DNA from: Fibrisoma limi BUZ 3
GTDB lineage: Bacteria; Bacteroidota; Bacteroidia; Cytophagales; Spirosomataceae
Length of the DNA stretch: 64,000 bases
Direction of reading: 5' to 3'
Assembly: GCF_000296815.2 (NCBI RefSeq)
Contig: NZ_CAIT01000004.1
Coordinates: 310,001-374,000, forward strand
Position numbers and translations under genes: made by a program
Notes under the pieces: generated by a model
Database searches by the model: none
Told to the model about the DNA's origin: nothing
Seen by the model: only the letters and a program-made list of their open reading frames with translations
Part shown: positions 16,368 to 24,422 of the stretch, in pieces
How positions within the stretch are numbered: the stretch's first letter is position 1
How the letters are laid out: every line of letters begins with the position of its first letter

Positions 16368-17027
16368 TTAATTATTCGGTAATGTAGCCAGCGACGAACC
16401 CAGTGCCAGCCGCTCCACGTCGGCCGCTACCAACTGTTCCATCTCGCTTTCCGATGCCCCATCCACTACGATTTTGACGCCTACTGATGAGGGTACTAAT
16501 TGCCGGAACGCCAGCGCGCCGTCGAGGGAGAAACGGCTGGTCTGATCGGCGTCAGTCCGGTTCTTGATGAAATCGGCTCCGGCGTCGGCTGCCAGTTTTA
16601 TCATGTTGACCAATTGGTCCCGATTGAGGAGCGACGACTCCAGGATGACCGTGAACAGCTTCTCCTCGGCATGAGCCAGCGCGATCAGTTTGACCAGTTC
16701 GATTTTCAACCAGACAAACGTTGGGGAGAACAGTGCCGAGGTGTTCAGTACCGCTTCGATTTCGCTGGCCCCGTCTTTCAGTGCCCATTCGACTTCGGTT
16801 TGTTTGGCTTCCGTGCGCTGGTAACCGTAGGGATAACCGACGACCGTACTCAGCACCGCCGGATGCGAATCGCCCAGTTCGCGCCGGAATTTTTTGACCC
16901 AGAAAGGTGCAACCGTTAGTCCGGCCAGGCCAAGCTGTGTGACTTCGTCCAAAGCTTCGTACTGCTCGTTGATCGTTACGCCCGGATGCAGCAGCGTCCG
17001 CTCGATGTAAGGGAACAGGTGGTTCAA
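16368..17027 (-). CDS. deoC: Divergent deoxyribose-phosphate aldolase (DeoC family)
   Basis: A 219-residue TIM-barrel protein aligning with DeoC from end to end. The Schiff-base lysine is K155 in DFIKNRT, where most DeoC have KTSTG. The second active-site lysine is K185 in VGVKIVVDG. The catalytic aspartate (D102 in E. coli, in EIDxVxN) is replaced by E91 in EIEAVLN. These changes place it in a divergent DeoC group, so activity on deoxyribose-5-phosphate is likely but not certain. The start is a TTG at 17027, since no in-frame ATG exists upstream and the first internal Met lies beyond half the protein. It precedes the TonB-like gene by 69 nt. Confidence 0.75.
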   Translation of the reverse strand: MNHLFPYIERTLLHPGVTINEQYEALDEVTQLGLAGLTVAPFWVKKFRRELGDSHPAVLSTVVGYPYGYQRTEAKQTEVEWALKDGASEIEAVLNTSALFSPTFVWLKIELVKLIALAHAEEKLFTVILESSLLNRDQLVNMIKLAADAGADFIKNRTDADQTSRFSLDGALAFRQLVPSSVGVKIVVDGASESEMEQLVAADVERLALGSSLATLPNN

Positions 17028-17103
17028 GGAGATAGGATTGATCGTGTATGGATAAGACCAGCAGGGCAGCCGCGTTGTTTGCGCTGATACGCTATACTAC
17101 AAC

Positions 17104-17127
17104 AAAAGCCCCTGTTTTGGGGCTTTT
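17104..17127 (-). terminator. Terminator after the CHRD lipoprotein gene
   Basis: AAAAGCCCC (17104-17112) and GGGGCTTTT (17119-17127) form a perfect 9-bp stem with a 6-nt loop. It lies 35 nt past the stop of the CHRD gene on the minus strand and ahead of deoC. Confidence 0.85.
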
Positions 17128-17161
17128 GCTCTCGGAAGAACGAAGGTAAACCGCAATACGA

Positions 17162-17623
17162 CTAGTCAGTCTGGCGGACGTTTCCCCGGATTTCACCATT
17201 CGGAAACTGCGCCGAATGCAGATTGACGTACGTACGGCGAGCATACATCTCATCCTGTTGCGCCTGGCTGAGCGCAACTGTACCAGAGATAGGCGAGGCC
17301 AGTGAGCCTTGGAACGGAATAGAAACCGGTCCGTTGTTGCCCTCAGCCGTGGTAGCCGTTACGGAATGGATGTGACCCATAGTCGGCGTAAAGCCCTGGT
17401 AGGCTACGGTGTAGCTCAGTACCCGCGTTACCCGGTTGTAGTTGGCCGTGTAGGTGCCGGTGGCGGTCGAACTGGTTGGAGGTACCTCCTGGCCGCCGTT
17501 CAACGTGGCGCCAAACGTATCGTTCGGATCGTCGGGCGTTGAATCGTCGTCGTCATTGCAGGAGACCATCAGGATTGGGGCGGCCATCAGTGCCATGGCC
17601 ATGAGCCACTTTTTGGTGTTCAT
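17162..17623 (-). CDS. CHRD-domain lipoprotein
   Basis: A 153-residue lipoprotein with signal peptide and lipobox (LMVSC, Cys about 22), followed by an acidic linker (NDDDDSTPDDPND) and a CHRD domain. The domain shows FGATLNGGQEVPPTSSTATGT at its start and YVNLHSAQFPNGEIRGNV at its end. CHRD domains were named from chordin, are widespread in bacteria, and have no defined activity. The Asp-rich linker after the Cys resembles a lipoprotein export signal for the cell surface. It is a monocistronic gene with its own terminator. Confidence 0.88.
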   Translation of the reverse strand: MNTKKWLMAMALMAAPILMVSCNDDDDSTPDDPNDTFGATLNGGQEVPPTSSTATGTYTANYNRVTRVLSYTVAYQGFTPTMGHIHSVTATTAEGNNGPVSIPFQGSLASPISGTVALSQAQQDEMYARRTYVNLHSAQFPNGEIRGNVRQTD

Positions 17624-17794
17624 AACGTAGTGATATTTAGTTGGACAAAGCAGTAAGCATACGAAAGGATGTTCGCATCCTTCTTCATATGTACTCCTTC
17701 CAACGGGTAGTTCAGAACTTTTGTTGAGTTGCTGCGGACATTTCTATCAAACAGCCTGCTGCTAACAACTAAAAAAAAGCACATTGTAAACGAA

Positions 17795-17828
17795 AAAAGC
17801 GGGCTCTCCGTAGAAGAAACCCGCTTTT
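17795..17828 (-). terminator. Terminator after the pseudouridine synthase gene
   Basis: AAAAGCGGG (17795-17803) pairs with CCCGCTTTT (17820-17828) around a 16-nt loop, 19 nt after the stop codon on the minus strand. The T-rich side is extended by an A run on the opposite flank, so it is a good intrinsic terminator. Confidence 0.82.
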
Positions 17829-17846
17829 ACTGCTGTCTGAAAAAAA

Positions 17847-19694
17847 TTAGTTGAAGTACTTGAGCTTGACGACTTCTTTTGGCTCCAGGAACCGCCACTT
17901 ACCCCGTGGCAGGTCTTTCTTGGTCAGCCCGGCGTAGGTAGTACGGTCAAGCTTGGCCACCTCATACCCGAAGTGTTCGAAGATCCGGCGCACAATCCGG
18001 TTCCGGCCGCTGTGTAGTTCAATGCCGATTACCTGGGCGTCGGGCGTTACGATGCTGAGGGCATCTGGTTTGATGAAACCATCTTCCAGTTCGACCCCCT
18101 GCTGAATAGCCTCGAAGTGTTCTTCCGTGATGGGCTTGTCGAGTTCAGCCTGGTAAATTTTCCGGATGTTGTTCGACGGGTGCGTCAGCTTATCAGCCAG
18201 TTCACCGTCGTTGGTCATCAGCAATAGACCCGTAGTGTTACGGTCCAGCCGACCGACCGGATACAGCCGGAAATTACCCGCATCGGCGATAAGTTCCATA
18301 ACGGTCTTACGCTCTTCCGGGTCGTCGGTTGTTGTGATATAGTCTTTCGGTTTGTTCAACAGAACGTAGACCAGCTTTTCCGGATTCAGCACCTTCGTAC
18401 CAAACTTGACGATGTCGCCCTGTTTCACCTTGTAGCCCATCTCGGTCACGACGTTGCCGTTCACCGAAATGTCGCCCCGGGCAATGAGTTCGTCGGCTTC
18501 CCGGCGTGAACAGATACCCGCGTTGGCAATGTAGCGGTTCAGGCGCGTCAGGCCTGGCTCGCTGGTGCGATTAGTGTTGGCCTCTTTGTCTAATTTAACG
18601 CGTTGCTTAGCCGGCAAACCGTCGCGGATGGCTTCGAAGTTATAATCCGGCGAACGGTCGTAACGACCCGTACGGCGTTCCCGCGACTCGCTGCGTTGCT
18701 CATTCGTGTACCGATTTTCGGCATCCGACGAATGTGAACGGTCGGTACGGTCGTCACGCCGTCTGGTTTCCCGACGATCAGTATCCCGATCAAAGCGCGG
18801 TTTCTCGGGGCGATCGTTTCGCTCAAACCGTGGCCGATCGGTACGGTCGGCGTCCCGACGGTCGGCGTCCCGACGGTCATTGCTTCGGCGGTCATCATCG
18901 CGCCGATCAAAACGAGGCCGGTCACTACGGTCCTCCCGATCCCGGTTTCCAAACCGGCGTTCACCACCTTCATCCCGGCGCTCGAAGCGGGGTCGGTCGT
19001 TACGATCGCCATCCCGGCGGCCGGCGTCCCGGCGATCGGCGTCGCGATTGAACCGGGGCCGATCAGTACGGTCGGTGTCCCGACGGTCGTCGCTCCGGCG
19101 ATCGTTGCGCTCCGAATACCGGCGCTCGCTGCCAAAGCGGTTGTCGTCCCCTTCTTCGCGGTTATCGTTACGTCGTTCGTTGAATCGGCGGTTATCGCCG
19201 AATCGATCCGGGCGTTCAGTGCGGTTATCGAAACGTGGCCGCTCAGTACGGTCGTTGTCGCGTCGATTATCAGTAAAGCGGGGCTTATCACTACGGCTGT
19301 CCCGGTCAAAGCGGGGGCGGTCACTACGGTCATTATTCTGACGGTCGGGTCGATTGTTGAACCGGCGCTCACCTGATTCATCGCGTCGGTCAGAACGTGG
19401 GCGCTCATCACGGTCGCGATTGAAGCGCGGGCGCTCCGAACGGTCGGTTCCCCGACGGTCGGCGTTCCGACGGTCGGCGTCCCGACGATCGTTGTCGCGG
19501 TAGCCGCCCCGGCGGTCATTGTCCCGGTCGCGGTTAAAGCGCGGCTCATCGTCACGATTGCGTGAGCCCGTGCTTCGGTTAAAACGTGGTTGGCGGTCAT
19601 CATCCCGACGATCCGACGAACGATCAAACGGTCGTTGTGGCTCGCCATCCCGGCGGCCGTTGTTCCGGTCGTTCTGTTCAAAATCCTGATTCAT
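17847..19694 (-). CDS. RluB/RsuA-family rRNA pseudouridine synthase with long Arg/Asp-rich extension
   Basis: The last ~235 of 615 residues are a complete RluB/RsuA-type enzyme: an S4 RNA-binding domain (from TRLNRYIANAG at 383) and a catalytic domain with the signature GRLDRNTTGLLL, whose catalytic aspartate is D484. It should isomerise a uridine of 23S or 16S rRNA. The first ~375 residues are low-complexity and disordered, built of Arg, Asp, Asn, Glu, Pro and Phe with recurring DRPRF and RRD units. Standard RluB has about 290 residues. Extensions of this kind are known in Bacteroidota homologues and could bind RNA or promote condensation. The first ATG (19694) sits directly before the extension, and the frame is continuous. 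Confidence 0.9.
   Translation of the reverse strand: MNQDFEQNDRNNGRRDGEPQRPFDRSSDRRDDDRQPRFNRSTGSRNRDDEPRFNRDRDNDRRGGYRDNDRRDADRRNADRRGTDRSERPRFNRDRDERPRSDRRDESGERRFNNRPDRQNNDRSDRPRFDRDSRSDKPRFTDNRRDNDRTERPRFDNRTERPDRFGDNRRFNERRNDNREEGDDNRFGSERRYSERNDRRSDDRRDTDRTDRPRFNRDADRRDAGRRDGDRNDRPRFERRDEGGERRFGNRDREDRSDRPRFDRRDDDRRSNDRRDADRRDADRTDRPRFERNDRPEKPRFDRDTDRRETRRRDDRTDRSHSSDAENRYTNEQRSESRERRTGRYDRSPDYNFEAIRDGLPAKQRVKLDKEANTNRTSEPGLTRLNRYIANAGICSRREADELIARGDISVNGNVVTEMGYKVKQGDIVKFGTKVLNPEKLVYVLLNKPKDYITTTDDPEERKTVMELIADAGNFRLYPVGRLDRNTTGLLLMTNDGELADKLTHPSNNIRKIYQAELDKPITEEHFEAIQQGVELEDGFIKPDALSIVTPDAQVIGIELHSGRNRIVRRIFEHFGYEVAKLDRTTYAGLTKKDLPRGKWRFLEPKEVVKLKYFN
18600..19690 (-). repeat. Degenerate in-frame repeat coding the Arg/Asp-rich tail
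   Basis: About 1.1 kb of DNA made of variants of CGTCGGGACGCCGAC and CGACCGGCCCCGCTTTG-like words, encoding DRRDADRRD and DRPRFxRD units. Because the repeat avoids stops in several frames, long spurious ORFs appear on both strands. Expansion or contraction by slippage is expected. Confidence 0.75.
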
Positions 19695-19780
19695 GGAAAA
19701 ATACAGTAATCACTACTGTTGTGAAAAAGTACTGGTGCTGATTGTCAGCGGTTTGAGTTGTGCCTTCAAGTAAAGGGCTG

Positions 19781-19788
19781 CAAAGTTA
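19781..19788 (-). promoter_or_regulatory. Putative -7 element for the pseudouridine synthase gene
   Basis: The complement reads TAACTTTG (TAnnTTTG). It lies 87 nt upstream of the ATG. No good -33 element is visible, so this is tentative. Confidence 0.35.
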
Positions 19789-19994
19789 CGCCTTTTGTTG
19801 ATAACTAACTGCGAAGCCTTTTACCCACAACGTTTTTTATCAAAAAAACAATCCGGATACGCAAGAAGTAAACACAAATACGTTTACAGAAAGGCAATGT
19901 CATGATTGTTCAATCACCTTGCCGACTGTCTGCTCCGGCAGGCATCCGACCTGTTTTTCGTATCCTGACACAAACCTTCATCATCGACCGACAC

Positions 19995-22010
19995 ATGGCC
20001 GGCTCTACACTGACACCGCTTTATACACCTACCCCGCGCAGCCGCGAACAGTCGCTGCTCAAACGATACATGGACTGGCTCTTCATTAAAAAAGGGCTCT
20101 ATTTCCGCGATTACGATGACCTGTGGGACTGGTCCGTTACGGACCTGGAAGATTTCTGGGAGAGTATCTGGCAATTCTTCGACGTGCAGGGGCACACGCC
20201 TTATAACCAGGTTATTGTGAAGCCAGGTAGCCGGTCGTCGGCTGCGGGGATGATCGGAACGCAGTGGTTTACGGGGGCCACCCTGAATTATGCCGAACAC
20301 ATTTTTCGCCATAAAACTACCCAGCGACCGGCCTTACTTTTTGCTTCCGAACAGCAACCCCGGCTCATGACTATGTCGTGGGCGGAACTGGAGCGGCAGG
20401 TAGCGGCCGTTGCTGCTTACCTTACTCAACAGGGGGTCGGTATTGGCGACCGGGTCGTGTCGGTGCTGCCCAACTGCCCCGAAGCCGTGGTGGCGTTTCT
20501 GGCGACCAACGCCGTGGGGGCGGTCTGGTCGAGCTGCTCGCCGGATTTCGGAACGGCCAGCATCGTCGACCGATTTCAGCAGATAGAACCGAAACTGCTT
20601 TTTGCCGTCGATGGCTACACGTACAACGGCAAACCCATCGATAAGACCAACGCCATGCGCGAACTGCGGGTGAGCCTGCCGACGCTGCAACGGGTTGTGT
20701 GGATACCGTATCTGAACCGAAGTAGCCCCTACGCGGCCGAAAAGCTGGAACGATCGACGCTGTGGACCGACGTACTGGATACTGTGGCACCCGAGGGCCT
20801 TCAGTTTGAGCCGGTGCCGTTCGATCATCCGATCTGGATTCTCTATTCATCGGGGACGACGGGTAAACCCAAAGCCATTACGCATAGCGTGGGCGGGTGT
20901 CTGCTGGAACACCTCAAGGCGCTGGGGCTGCACCAGGACGTACGGGCGGGTGAGACGTATTTCTGGTATTCGACCACCGGCTGGATGATGTGGAACTACG
21001 CCCTCGGCTCCATGCTGTTGGGTACAACGCTGGTGTTGTACGATGGAGCCGCCGGTTATCCCGATCTGAGCGTGCTCTGGAATCTGGCCGAGCAGGCCCG
21101 GATCAATCATTTCGGCGGGGGGGCTGCCTTCTACCTGGCCTGCCTTCGGGCGGGTGTGCGGCCGAATCTGATGAACCGGTTTCCGCAACTGCGTACCATC
21201 GGCTCTACAGGTTCCCCCCTGCCACCCGAAGGGTTCCAGTGGATATACGAAGCCGTGAAGTCCGACGTATGGCTGATTTCGCTCAGTGGCGGTACCGATG
21301 TATGCAGTGGATTTGTGGGTGGAAATCCATTGCTGCCGGTGTATGCCGGTGAGATTCAATGCCGGATGCTGGGCTGTAAAGTAGAAGCTCTGGATGAATC
21401 GGCGCGGCCGGTGCGGGGCGAACTGGGCGAGATGGTAATCATGGAACCGATGCCTTCCATGCCTATCTATTTCTGGAACGACCCCGGCAACAAGCGCTAT
21501 TTCAGCAGCTATTTTGAACAGTACCCCGGGATCTGGCGGCATGGCGACTACATCCGGATCACCGAACGTAGTGGGGTCATCATCTACGGCCGCTCCGATG
21601 CTACGCTCAATCGCGACGGCGTTCGGATCGGTACGAGTGAAATCTACAGCGCCGTCGAAAGTCTGCCCGAAATCGCCGACAGCCTGGTGGTAGGGCTCGA
21701 GCAGCCGGGTGGCCGGTATTTTCTGCCGCTGTTCGTGGTGCTCCGGAATGGGTATTCGCTGACGGATGAACTGGTTAGCCGGATCAAACAACAACTACGT
21801 TCGCAGTTCAGTCCGCGACATGTACCGGATGCTGTGTATGCCATTCCCGAAGTGCCGTACACGATCAGCGGTAAGAAACTCGAAACGCCCGTCAAGAAAA
21901 TTTTATCAGGTGTTGACCCATCGCTGGCGGCCAGTAAAGACACGCTTCGTAACCCAACAGCGCTGGATGCCTTCGTTCATTTTACCATCGATAGCGAGTC
22001 CTGTCGTTAA
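19995..22010 (+). CDS. Acetoacetyl-CoA synthetase
   Basis: A 671-residue acyl-adenylate-forming ligase. The adenylate motif SSGTTGKPK is near residue 288, the aromatic motif YFWYSTTGWMMWNYALGS follows about 35 residues later, and the hinge region contains YGRSDATLNRDGVRIGTSE. The catalytic C-terminal lysine lies in ISGKKLETPVK. N-terminal sequence (DYDDLWDWSVTDLEDFWESIWQFF) and the extended length are diagnostic for acetoacetate-CoA ligase rather than acetyl-CoA synthetase. It should activate acetoacetate with ATP for ketone-body or polyhydroxybutyrate use. I choose ATG 19995 (MAGSTLTPLY); a longer frame from 19902 adds 31 unlikely residues. An inverted repeat GTAAAC-N8-GTTTAC at 19868-19887 lies upstream. 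Confidence 0.9.
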   Translation: MAGSTLTPLYTPTPRSREQSLLKRYMDWLFIKKGLYFRDYDDLWDWSVTDLEDFWESIWQFFDVQGHTPYNQVIVKPGSRSSAAGMIGTQWFTGATLNYAEHIFRHKTTQRPALLFASEQQPRLMTMSWAELERQVAAVAAYLTQQGVGIGDRVVSVLPNCPEAVVAFLATNAVGAVWSSCSPDFGTASIVDRFQQIEPKLLFAVDGYTYNGKPIDKTNAMRELRVSLPTLQRVVWIPYLNRSSPYAAEKLERSTLWTDVLDTVAPEGLQFEPVPFDHPIWILYSSGTTGKPKAITHSVGGCLLEHLKALGLHQDVRAGETYFWYSTTGWMMWNYALGSMLLGTTLVLYDGAAGYPDLSVLWNLAEQARINHFGGGAAFYLACLRAGVRPNLMNRFPQLRTIGSTGSPLPPEGFQWIYEAVKSDVWLISLSGGTDVCSGFVGGNPLLPVYAGEIQCRMLGCKVEALDESARPVRGELGEMVIMEPMPSMPIYFWNDPGNKRYFSSYFEQYPGIWRHGDYIRITERSGVIIYGRSDATLNRDGVRIGTSEIYSAVESLPEIADSLVVGLEQPGGRYFLPLFVVLRNGYSLTDELVSRIKQQLRSQFSPRHVPDAVYAIPEVPYTISGKKLETPVKKILSGVDPSLAASKDTLRNPTALDAFVHFTIDSESCR

Positions 22011-22120
22011 CTTTTGGAGGTGCGCATAATTTTTTATCCCAATTAGGACTTTCTCCTAAACATTTAGCTATATTCCAAACGTTTAGAGATACATACGACA
22101 GTTATCAGGAAGAGAAACGA

Positions 22121-23866
22121 ATGGAGGAGAACGAACACTTTGGTGAGGAGCCAACCGGACGCAACGACGCCCGGCAGAAAAGCAGCGGACAGCGGATTCA
22201 GAACGACAAAGCAACGGTTCGTTTGCCGATGCTGATGGGAATTACGCTCGCGGGCGGGATGTTGATTGGCGCGACGTTTTTTGGAGGAGCGAAAAGCCTG
22301 AATAACATTGGACGTGGGTACACCAAGTACCGGGAGATATTACAACTGATTGAAAATAACTACGTGGATACCGTTAATACCGACGAACTCGTGGATTTTT
22401 CAATCAATAAAATGCTGGAAAAACTTGATCCACACACCGCTTACATGAATCCGCAGGAAGCCGTTGCGGCCCGTTCGCAACTGGAGGGCGGCTTCGATGG
22501 TATCGGGGTTGAGTTCAATATTTACAAAGACACGGTGTATGTAGTAACGCCCCTGGCGGGTGGCCCGTCGGAAACGGCCGGTATCCAGAGCGGGGATAAA
22601 ATCATTCGGGTAAACGAAACGGACCTGACCGGCAGCAAAGTGGATAATGCCAAGGTGTTCCAGACGCTGCGCGGTAAACGGGGTACAGAGGTGAAACTGA
22701 CGATTGTGCGTAAAGGCGACGCTGAACCAAAAGTGTATACTGTTACCCGCGACCGAATTCCAACGTACTCGGTCGATGCGGCCTACATGGTTGATAACAA
22801 GACAGGTTACATCAAAGTCAACCGCTTCTCCGAAACGACCTACGACGAGTTCAAAACGGCGTTGTCATCGCTAAAACAGCAAGGGATGAGCCAGTTGATG
22901 CTCGACCTGCGCAACAACCCCGGGGGCTATATGGACCGGGCAACGAGCATTGCCGATGAGTTTATCTCGGGCAACAAACTGCTGGTGTATACCGACGGGA
23001 AGGACAACCGCTACGACCGACAGACCTACGCTCGTATTGCCGGACAGTTTGAGGAGGGAGCCCTGGTGGTCCTGATCGATGAGGGTAGTGCATCGGCGTC
23101 GGAGATTGTAGCGGGTGCGTTACAGGACCACGATCGCGCCCTGATTGCCGGTCGCCGGTCGTTCGGAAAAGGGCTGGTGCAGATGCCGGTCCAGTTGTCC
23201 GACGGCTCAGAACTGCGGCTGACGATTTCACGGTACTTCACGCCGAGCGGCCGCAGTATCCAGAAGCCGTACGTACCGGGTCAGGCCGGCGACTACGAAC
23301 ACGAACTGGAGCAGCGCTCGAAACGCGGTGAGTACTTCATTGCCGACAGCATTAAGAACGATCCGTCGAAGAAGTTCAAAACCGACGCCGGACGGGTTGT
23401 GTACGGTGGCGGTGGCATTACGCCGGACTACTTCATCCCGCGGGATTCAAGCTGGCAGACGAACTACCTCGTGCAGCTATATGGCAAGAACATCATCCGC
23501 GAGTTTGCGATGGAATACGCCAATGATAACCGGAAGAAACTGGAGAAGATGCCGTTTGCCGAGTTCAATAAAACGGTGATCATCAACGACGAGCAGATGA
23601 ACCGACTGGTGAAGGATGCAACGGCGCAGGGAGTGAAGTTCAACGAGAAAGAATATATCCGCTCGAAGAACTACATCCGGACGCAGGTGAAAGCCCTCAT
23701 CGCACGGTATGTGTACCAGAAGAACAATAAAGGCGGACAGAACAACGAGTTCTTCCAGGTGCTTGGCGATTCGGACGATACGTACCAGAAAGCGCTGAAG
23801 CTCTTCGACCGGGCCAACAAGCTGGAACAGGGAACGTACACGTACAATACGCCGGAGAGGAAGTGA
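22121..23866 (+). CDS. S41-family C-terminal processing peptidase (Ctp/Tsp-like)
   Basis: A 581-residue periplasmic serine protease. It has a hydrophilic N-terminus, one membrane segment (about 36-55: LMGITLAGGMLIGATFF), a PDZ domain (about 110-200, with GFDGIGVEF and VTPLAGGPSETAGIQSGDKI) and the S41 catalytic core. The Ser-Lys dyad is S325 in GSASASE and K350 in FGKGLVQ, 25 residues apart as in Tsp. It trims or degrades proteins from the C-terminus. It is longer than the minimal Ctp because of a C-terminal helical domain, normal for Bacteroidota. It is monocistronic and ends at the purine-rich hairpin. Confidence 0.93.
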   Translation: MEENEHFGEEPTGRNDARQKSSGQRIQNDKATVRLPMLMGITLAGGMLIGATFFGGAKSLNNIGRGYTKYREILQLIENNYVDTVNTDELVDFSINKMLEKLDPHTAYMNPQEAVAARSQLEGGFDGIGVEFNIYKDTVYVVTPLAGGPSETAGIQSGDKIIRVNETDLTGSKVDNAKVFQTLRGKRGTEVKLTIVRKGDAEPKVYTVTRDRIPTYSVDAAYMVDNKTGYIKVNRFSETTYDEFKTALSSLKQQGMSQLMLDLRNNPGGYMDRATSIADEFISGNKLLVYTDGKDNRYDRQTYARIAGQFEEGALVVLIDEGSASASEIVAGALQDHDRALIAGRRSFGKGLVQMPVQLSDGSELRLTISRYFTPSGRSIQKPYVPGQAGDYEHELEQRSKRGEYFIADSIKNDPSKKFKTDAGRVVYGGGGITPDYFIPRDSSWQTNYLVQLYGKNIIREFAMEYANDNRKKLEKMPFAEFNKTVIINDEQMNRLVKDATAQGVKFNEKEYIRSKNYIRTQVKALIARYVYQKNNKGGQNNEFFQVLGDSDDTYQKALKLFDRANKLEQGTYTYNTPERK

Positions 23867-23875
23867 TTTTTTGAG

Positions 23876-23958
23876 GAGTAAAGGAGGAAGGGGAGGAAAG
23901 GAGTAGAAGACGCCGGATAGCGATCCCTTTCTCCTTTCCTCTCCTTCCTCCTTTACTC
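23876..23958. repeat. Purine-rich long hairpin, copy 2
   Basis: The arms 23876-23903 and 23931-23958 pair at 27 of 28 positions around a 27-nt loop. The left arm is G/A with a single T, the right arm its complement. It sits between convergent genes and its right arm includes the stop codon and last codons of the minus-strand gene (KKRE). The shared 16-mer is at 23880-23895. Position between convergent genes fits a bidirectional terminator role, but there is no T run. Confidence 0.85.
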
Positions 23959-24405
23959 CCTTTTCTTAAATTGATACGCTACGCCGAGGAACGACTGCAA
24001 AACTCCGACTTTGAAATTCTTCTGGGCGTAAGGAGCGATCTCGAAGGCTACCCGAAGGTTTGGTACGGATAAAATTGGCTTCACCCGCACTCCGACGTGC
24101 AACGCATACCCTTCCAGTACGTCCCGGTTATCGATGCCGTTCAGGGCGTTGAACCGTACGCTCAGGCCGGTGTAATAGTTGACTTGCTCGCGCCGAGCTA
24201 CATTAATCATCGGCGCGAGGGTGGTGCTCAACGAACCAAAAAACGTATTGGTTTGCACGCGGGCGTCGAGCCAGAAAGCCCGGTCGGCATTGGTGCTGAC
24301 ACTGATGAGGGAATTGAACGGATAATAGGCCACCGATGCCTGGCCGAAACTAAGCTGACTGCCCAGACCGAACAGCAGCGCGAAGATAGATGAGCGGATT
24401 GTCAT
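23953..24405 (-). CDS. Small outer-membrane protein, function unknown
   Basis: A 150-residue protein with a signal peptide (MTIRSSIFALLFGLGSQLSFGQ) and alternating beta strands (AFWLDARVQTNTFFGSLSTTL, YALHVGVRVKPIL, GVAYQFKKRE at the end). The final aromatic strand supports a barrel. I recognise no family. It lies 17 nt downstream of the T9SS-exported protein gene and is probably co-transcribed with it. Its last four codons and stop are formed by the right arm of the purine-rich hairpin, so the end of the protein may have been rewritten when the repeat arrived. Confidence 0.7.
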   Translation of the reverse strand: MTIRSSIFALLFGLGSQLSFGQASVAYYPFNSLISVSTNADRAFWLDARVQTNTFFGSLSTTLAPMINVARREQVNYYTGLSVRFNALNGIDNRDVLEGYALHVGVRVKPILSVPNLRVAFEIAPYAQKNFKVGVLQSFLGVAYQFKKRE

Positions 24406-24422
24406 GCCGTAAAGATAGTAGC

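Noticed and set aside
18706-19341. Arg/Ser-rich 211-residue frame on the plus strand
   Set aside because: It is antisense to the same repeat and looks like an SR protein only because the complement of the Arg/Asp repeat encodes Arg and Ser.
18590-19681. 363-residue frame on the minus strand, offset from the pseudouridine synthase
   Set aside because: It is a product of the Arg/Asp repeat, which leaves other frames open. Its Thr/Val/Ala/Ile composition is that of a shifted repeat.
20847-21794. 315-residue frame antisense to acetoacetyl-CoA synthetase
   Set aside because: It lies in a gene with clear adenylate-forming motifs and has no recognisable fold.
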